This document shows, one piece after another, positions 60,388-64,000 of a stretch of 64,000 nt of DNA. Positions within the stretch are counted from its first letter, which is position 1; each line of letters starts with the position of its first letter. The notes beneath the pieces were generated by a model. It was not told the DNA's origin. It was given only the letters and a program-made list of their open reading frames with translations, and searched no databases. The translations under genes and the position numbers were made by a program. The stretch comes from Pleodorina starrii. Lineage: Eukaryota; Chlorophyta; Chlorophyceae; Chlamydomonadales; Volvocaceae. The stretch is taken from the NCBI GenBank assembly GCA_030267565.1, contig BRXU01000005.1:3785501-3849500 (forward strand), given 5' to 3'.

Positions 60388-60459
60388 GGGGCGATTTACA
60401 AGTCGCCAGAAAAGGACCTAGGACTTTAGGTCCTTTTCTGGCGACTTGTAAATCGCCCC
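60388..60459. terminator. Perfect 33-bp-arm hairpin, candidate viral transcript end or element terminus
   Basis: Left arm 60388-60420 and right arm 60427-60459 are exact reverse complements with a 6-nt loop (ggactt). It lies 26 bp beyond the stop of the first minus-strand viral-type gene. In mimiviruses, mRNA 3' ends map to such palindromes. Alternatively it is a remnant of a viral genome end. Confidence 0.6.
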
Positions 60460-60485
60460 GCACCCTGGCTATTCTAGCTAGCATA

Positions 60486-61268
60486 TCACTTTGCCCATAT
60501 TGCGTTTACCGTGTCAGCATTAAACTGGGTGTCGAAAATGGAGCCTGTAAGTGGTGCAACTGACGAGTCGCCACCCGTGAGCGGCTTGCCGCCAAAGGGC
60601 ACTGCATTACGGTTAACATCCATGACGCCGCCGGCGGCGGCACTGTCGCCTGTTCCATAGGGTGGGAAGTAGTCTAGGTTGTTGTCAGTCGGGGCACAGC
60701 AGTTTGCAGGGGAGGTGGACATGTCTTTCTGCTCTCTGGCCTTGAGTTTGCTGAGCTCTTGCGCAGACTCGCTGGGTTTGCCATACCACCTCCCCAGACC
60801 CAAGCCTACATTCGCTGCATTACCACCATTGCACGTGCCGGGGTCGATGCGCACACATGTACGGGCGTTGCAACTGTCCAGCTCAGCCTCAGGCAGCATC
60901 GTTCCCACCTCAAAGGGTTCCTGGCAGGGCCCGCAGACTGCGTTGGTGTAGACACACTGGCGCATTTGTTCGAGTAAACTCTCCCCACTGTTTATCAGGA
61001 GCTGACGGTACGTGTAGCTGTCCAAGGCGGCATTCTTGTCAACGGACACATAGTTGATGTCACAACGAGGCCTGTAATCTGTAAAGAGGCGCCCATCGCT
61101 CATCCGAGGCGGGCAGTCAAAGTATATGTTATTGCTGACGCGCTGGCAGGGCCCGCATGGTCTGGTGTCCGTCGAGGGCACAAATGTGCTCTGTTGCAGG
61201 CTGGAGGCATCGCCGCGCGATTTTGCGGAAACTGCATCGATGTTTGGAATGATACTCCTAGACGCCAT
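60486..61268 (-). CDS. Twin-CGPC cysteine-rich viral-type protein, 260 residues
   Basis: Single exon from ATG 61268 to the stop at 60486. CGPCQ occurs twice (residues 38-42 and 112-116). Between them is DCPPRMSDGRLFTDYRPRC (51-69), a motif I associate with uncharacterised conserved proteins of large algal DNA viruses (recollection, not a search). Then come RQLLINSGESLLEQMR and further Cys pairs, and a Gly-rich C-terminal region ending NAIWAK. There is no transmembrane segment. The paired CxxC motifs could bind metal or form disulphides, and a virion or redox role is possible but unproven. The next gene on the same strand ends 43 bp upstream. Confidence 0.8.
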   Translation of the reverse strand: MASRSIIPNIDAVSAKSRGDASSLQQSTFVPSTDTRPCGPCQRVSNNIYFDCPPRMSDGRLFTDYRPRCDINYVSVDKNAALDSYTYRQLLINSGESLLEQMRQCVYTNAVCGPCQEPFEVGTMLPEAELDSCNARTCVRIDPGTCNGGNAANVGLGLGRWYGKPSESAQELSKLKAREQKDMSTSPANCCAPTDNNLDYFPPYGTGDSAAAGGVMDVNRNAVPFGGKPLTGGDSSVAPLTGSIFDTQFNADTVNAIWAK

Positions 61269-61311
61269 GAAAAAGGAGGAGGAGGACGAGGAGTGGGTAA
61301 CAATCTATGTA

Positions 61312-62175
61312 TTACTGTTGAAAAGATTTATTTTGATGTGCGTCCACGAGCCGCTGGACAAGGATCTCTTTCTTGCCACTCGCATCCATGTGCTGCGACC
61401 GCAGCATCTTGCGGAGTTGCTCCAGTTTCATGTTGGAGTACTCGATAACAAGTACCTCACGAGGACCGTCGGGGTGTTCGGGTACACCACATGTGCTCGT
61501 AACCCCGGCGTCAACCACTGTGCAAGCCACTTCAGGTTCTTCCTCGCCTGCATCCACCAGGCCGTCGTCATCTGCTTCTTCCTGTGTCGTGGTGATCGGG
61601 GCGATCGGGACTTGATCAGGTGAGGCTTGCTCTGTTTGCTGACCAACACGACACGATGGTTCATCAATGTCGTCATCCTCGGCCTCTATCCGGAGAATCA
61701 TCTGCTGCAGGTCCTCGCTTAGGTTGTCATCGTCCAGATCCAGATCGCCAGTAACTGCTTGGGCCGGGAGGTGTACAGGGAGGGGGGATCCATGGGCTTC
61801 CGCCGGGGGTCCATTAATTCCTCCCGTTGGAGTCGTAGGGATCATGGTACTAGAAGTACTAGTACTAGAAGTACTAGAAGTACTAGTAGTAGAAGCACAT
61901 GGGGGACGAGGAGTATGAGGAGTATGAGGAATACGAGGAGGTTCAGCCTGGCAAGGAATTGTTGTTGCCGACGAGGTGGTATCGTGCGTGTTTTGCATCA
62001 TCAAAGCCACCGCTTGGTAATTCTGGAGGTCTTGCTCAAAGGTGTATATCTTGTCCCGAAGGTTTCGCACGTCCCTTGACATGAGAAAGATATAGATGAC
62101 GATGCATAGCAGGATGCCCAACAGGATGATGTGCAGCCTGAAAAAGGTAGTCGTTGAAATGTTGCAAGAAGGCAT
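61312..62175 (-). CDS. Membrane-anchored SAP-domain protein, 287 residues
   Basis: The frame is open slightly further upstream, but the first ATG is at 62175. Residues 14-32 form one transmembrane helix (LHIILLGILLCIVIYIFL). Residues ~33-60 (MSRDVRNLRDKIYTFEQDLQ) look coiled-coil. A Pro/Ser/Thr linker follows, including a repetitive SST tract from (agtact)n-like DNA at about 61,850-61,890, then an acidic region with DLDLDDDNLSEDL. The C-terminal ~35 residues (MKLEQLRKMLRSQHMDASGK...) fit the SAP DNA-binding helix-loop-helix. A membrane anchor at one end and a DNA-binding module at the other suggest tethering viral DNA to an internal membrane. This is an inference from architecture. Confidence 0.85.
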   Translation of the reverse strand: MPSCNISTTTFFRLHIILLGILLCIVIYIFLMSRDVRNLRDKIYTFEQDLQNYQAVALMMQNTHDTTSSATTIPCQAEPPRIPHTPHTPRPPCASTTSTSSTSSTSTSSTMIPTTPTGGINGPPAEAHGSPLPVHLPAQAVTGDLDLDDDNLSEDLQQMILRIEAEDDDIDEPSCRVGQQTEQASPDQVPIAPITTTQEEADDDGLVDAGEEEPEVACTVVDAGVTSTCGVPEHPDGPREVLVIEYSNMKLEQLRKMLRSQHMDASGKKEILVQRLVDAHQNKSFQQ

Positions 62176-62216
62176 GGTCTGGTCTTTTAACAATGTAATC
62201 TAATTGACATTACACC
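62176..62216. promoter_or_regulatory. 41-bp divergent viral promoter region
   Basis: The whole gap between two divergent ATGs (62175 minus, 62217 plus) is AT-rich and contains the inverted pair tgtaat...attaca around ctaattgac. Both genes must be driven from here, as expected for compact large DNA virus genomes. Confidence 0.5.
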
Positions 62217-62663
62217 ATGATTTTCTGCGGCTTATTCAACCGCACGAGGTATAAGATCATTCTCCAGATGTCTCACACAAGAAACGACATGGCAATGCCC
62301 ACTGACCAAATCCGGCAACTTGTCGCTGCCATTCGCCGTCGTGCAACTTGCACGACGGAGGCTGAACCCTCCGTTCCAGTGGAGGCGCCGACCAATGACG
62401 AGGAGAGGCGTTTTGCCGAATTGTACCCAAGGCTCCATCAAGCGGCATGCGATGCGGATTTTCCGCTGCATCATCTCGAGTACATGCTCCAGCAGCTCGA
62501 AATACTGACTTCGAGTGTATCCCCGAGCATTGACACTGTCAGTCGGAACGTATTCGAGAGGCTGAACGACGAGTACGTCGTTCCGCTGGAGCAGCAACAG
62601 GAGCAACAGGAGCAACAACGGCAGCAAGAGCACGGTGATCACCGTGCTGCTTTGTCGTCTTGA
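62217..62663 (+). CDS. Small Gln-rich coiled-coil viral-type protein, 148 residues
   Basis: Begins at ATG 62217; an internal ATG at 62268 (MSHTRNDMAMPTDQ) is an alternative start. The central part is helical and charged (DEERRFAELYPRLHQAACDA, HLEYMLQQLEIL). The C-terminus is a Glu/Gln coiled coil (LEQQQEQQEQQRQQE). No domain is recognised. Its last 125 bp overlap the 3' end of the convergent 472-codon gene, unusual even for compact viruses, so one of the two C-termini may be a late extension. Confidence 0.7.
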   Translation: MIFCGLFNRTRYKIILQMSHTRNDMAMPTDQIRQLVAAIRRRATCTTEAEPSVPVEAPTNDEERRFAELYPRLHQAACDADFPLHHLEYMLQQLEILTSSVSPSIDTVSRNVFERLNDEYVVPLEQQQEQQEQQRQQEHGDHRAALSS

Positions 62664-63957
62664 CTCGTGTTGTCTTGACTCGAGTCGTCTTGATTCGCGC
62701 GGTCTTGGCGGCTGCATTTCTAGCCTCACGCTGCGTCATGTTACACGTCCCCAGTCCCGCCAAGACACAGCGTTGGACCATGTCCTGCGCCTTTTCGTCG
62801 TTCATCTCAAGGGAGTAGGATGGCACGTGGCATCCCAGTGGCGCCAGCCCAAAGTATCGCGCGAAAAAGTCGGCATACACGCTGATGTGGTAGTCTCCTG
62901 CATAGACAATCGTGGTGCCGCCGGTGCTCTGGGGCTGGTGCGTATAGGACAGCAGGCGCGCGAGCAAGTAGATATCCATCATGATGGTCTGCACGATGAG
63001 CTCCATGAATATTGTAAAGATGCCCACGTAGTTGTTGAGTCGACTGTTGCGAAGATAGGCCAATGTGCCGTCTCGCAGGCCGTGCGAGTCCCTAGAAATC
63101 CGGGTCCTCTGCCGGATGAGACGTACCCCGTCATCGAAACGAATGTCCTCTCTGAGGATGCTGCAAATGTTGTCGAGTTTGTCGGATATGTAGTCCTCCA
63201 CGAGGGCGCGCATGGAGGGTGGCAGCTTGTACACCTGCTTGGCAATCTTGTGCAGCGTCTTGGGCCCGCCTGGCCGACGAGACGACAGCGAATCTGTAAA
63301 CACCTGTACCTCGGGTCCCAGTACTGCGGCAATGTGCTCCTGGAATGAACCGTCGCGCCGGTAGCCCAACAAGAACGCCTCGAGCAGCGTACGGAATTCC
63401 TCAACGCTCGTGACTTTCTGATGGAACGTCTCGACCCACTTCACCGAGGTTGGAGACAGGAAGCGCTTGACGTTGAACTCAAAGCGTGCATCTGCGTAGT
63501 GGAACCGATAGCGATTCTGGCCAGGTGGGTGGCGGTAGAAGCGCCCCGAAAAGCGCCTGTACAATGTCGAAAATATGCCAATAAACTGTGGGCTTTTGCC
63601 AAAGAGCTTCTGAAGGATGCCCACGGCTCCTCCCTGCTTGCCGTCCCGGGAAAAGATCTCATCGATGCGCGCAAGGACATTCTCACGGGCCGGACCGCTC
63701 GCAACAACGTACGGGAACTCCATGAACACGTCCAACGTGGCACCCCTCTGGCGAGCGTCGTCCTCTGCTCTCTGGACGAAATCCGCAATGTGCATGCATT
63801 GCGGGTCGGTGTCGCAGTTTTTGCACTGGTTCTTGTGTGAAAAGTGAAAGTCTCCAAAAAGAAAGATGGTGTTTTGCGTTTTGGGCAGGCGAAATATGTA
63901 GAAAGAAGCTGGACCACTGATGCGCCGGAGCGGGCCAAATATGTCACGTGTCGACAT
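62539..63957 (-). CDS. Viral-type protein with TraB/EreA-like motif order, 472 residues
   Basis: Single exon from ATG 63957. Motifs in order: IFLFGDFHFS (residues 31-40), Cys cluster CKNC/C (45-54), DVFMEFPYV (76-84), HYADARF (153-159) and TIVYAGDYHIS (349-359). A strand ending in GxxH near the N-terminus, an acidic ExxY, a D/E-x-R and a second GxxH near the C-terminus resemble the arrangement in TraB/EreA/Tiki-type hydrolases. This is a motif-order inference, not a demonstrated homology. The C-terminal ~60 residues are basic with tandem KTTRV repeats, possibly for nucleic-acid binding. The gene overlaps the 62,217-62,663 gene tail to tail. Confidence 0.8.
   Translation of the reverse strand: MSTRDIFGPLRRISGPASFYIFRLPKTQNTIFLFGDFHFSHKNQCKNCDTDPQCMHIADFVQRAEDDARQRGATLDVFMEFPYVVASGPARENVLARIDEIFSRDGKQGGAVGILQKLFGKSPQFIGIFSTLYRRFSGRFYRHPPGQNRYRFHYADARFEFNVKRFLSPTSVKWVETFHQKVTSVEEFRTLLEAFLLGYRRDGSFQEHIAAVLGPEVQVFTDSLSSRRPGGPKTLHKIAKQVYKLPPSMRALVEDYISDKLDNICSILREDIRFDDGVRLIRQRTRISRDSHGLRDGTLAYLRNSRLNNYVGIFTIFMELIVQTIMMDIYLLARLLSYTHQPQSTGGTTIVYAGDYHISVYADFFARYFGLAPLGCHVPSYSLEMNDEKAQDMVQRCVLAGLGTCNMTQREARNAAAKTARIKTTRVKTTRVKTTKQHGDHRALAAVVAPVAPVAAPAERRTRRSASRIRSD
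62655..62710. repeat. 15-bp tandem repeat in the viral gene tail
   Basis: Three to four units of about 15 bp (cttgactcgtgttgt, cttgactcgagtcgt, cttgattcgcgcggt) encode the repeated K-T-T-R-V/I on the minus strand, at the basic C-terminus of the 472-residue protein. Confidence 0.75.
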
Positions 63958-64000
63958 GTCATCGTCAGCGTTGTCTCTGTGGAATGGAACATTTTTCGCT
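63958..64000. other. Upstream flank of the last viral gene, cut by the window edge
   Basis: 43 bp upstream of the ATG at 63957. It ends with an AT-rich stretch (catttttc) that may belong to the promoter. Confidence 0.3.

Larger units (their letters stand above)
60360..64000. mobile_element. Edge of an endogenous giant-virus-like (NCLDV-type) element
   Basis: The block is intronless, with four genes on both strands in ~3.5 kb, intergenic gaps of about 40 bp, and no host-type GT..AG introns or polyAla runs. Proteins include a membrane-anchored SAP-domain protein and Cys-rich or unrecognised proteins of viral style. It continues past the right edge. The left boundary lies between the decayed mobile gene (to ~60.2 kb) and the hairpin at 60.39 kb. 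The family assignment is an inference; no capsid, polymerase or packaging ATPase gene is in the window. Confidence 0.65.

Noticed and set aside
1..64000. tRNA, rRNA and snRNA genes
   Set aside because: I looked for T-arm-like GGTTCGAATCC motifs with paired acceptor stems and for rRNA-like blocks and found none that hold up by eye.

Overview
This is nuclear DNA of a GC-rich green alga, most likely a volvocine (Chlamydomonas/Volvox-type) chlorophyte. The signs are many short introns with GTGAGT/GTGCGT donors, G/C-ending codons, Ala/Gly/Gln homopolymer-rich proteins, a TTTTAGGG interstitial telomere-type repeat, at least one well placed TGTAA poly(A) signal, and abundant low-complexity tandem repeats inside introns. 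The last ~3.6 kb (about 60.4-64.0 kb) is different: it is compact, intronless and lower in GC, with genes tens of bases apart on both strands. I read it as the edge of an endogenised giant-virus (NCLDV-type) element or a similar large DNA virus insertion.

Layout. (1) 1-9,748, plus strand: the 3' 17 exons of a large tyrosine-kinase-like (TKL) Ser/Thr kinase with a long, possibly GAF-like N-terminal region; the 5' end lies outside the window. A ~310-bp minisatellite abuts its stop codon. (2) 9.75-16.0 kb: no convincing gene; a possible ~0.95-kb non-autonomous element at 12.68-13.62 kb and a (CCGCAG)n array near 15.9 kb. (3) 16,053-23,678, minus strand: a complete catalytic region of the RNA ligase RtcB in 16 exons; only the first few residues are unplaced. 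(4) 23.7-49.4 kb: three uncharacterised low-complexity reading frames (27.0-29.7 kb plus, 36.8-39.7 kb minus, 46.0-48.4 kb minus) separated by long gene-poor stretches holding small repeats, hairpins and one copy of a dispersed repeat. (5) 49,378-56,653, plus strand: an intact 14-exon peroxisomal acyl-CoA oxidase (685 residues) with an N-terminal PTS2 signal. (6) 57.7-60.35 kb: a breakpoint-like zone with an inverted second copy of the dispersed repeat, an iteron-like cluster, a ~745-bp near-perfect palindrome made from part of a decayed mobile-type gene, and nested inverted repeats. (7) 60,388-64,000: a 33-bp-arm hairpin, then four viral-type genes: a twin-CGPC protein, a membrane-anchored SAP-domain protein, a small Gln-rich coiled-coil protein, and a 472-residue protein with a TraB/EreA-like order of motifs.

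How it fits together. The host genes are unrelated housekeeping or signalling functions (a kinase, RNA ligation for tRNA or unfolded-protein-response splicing, and peroxisomal beta-oxidation). The most interesting part is the junction: palindromes and inverted repeats lie exactly between spliced, GC-rich host or transposon sequence and the compact virus-like block. Exon joins for the three recognised genes were worked out by hand from splice sites and phase. Assignments for the low-complexity genes and for the viral families are inferences from motifs, since no database search was possible.
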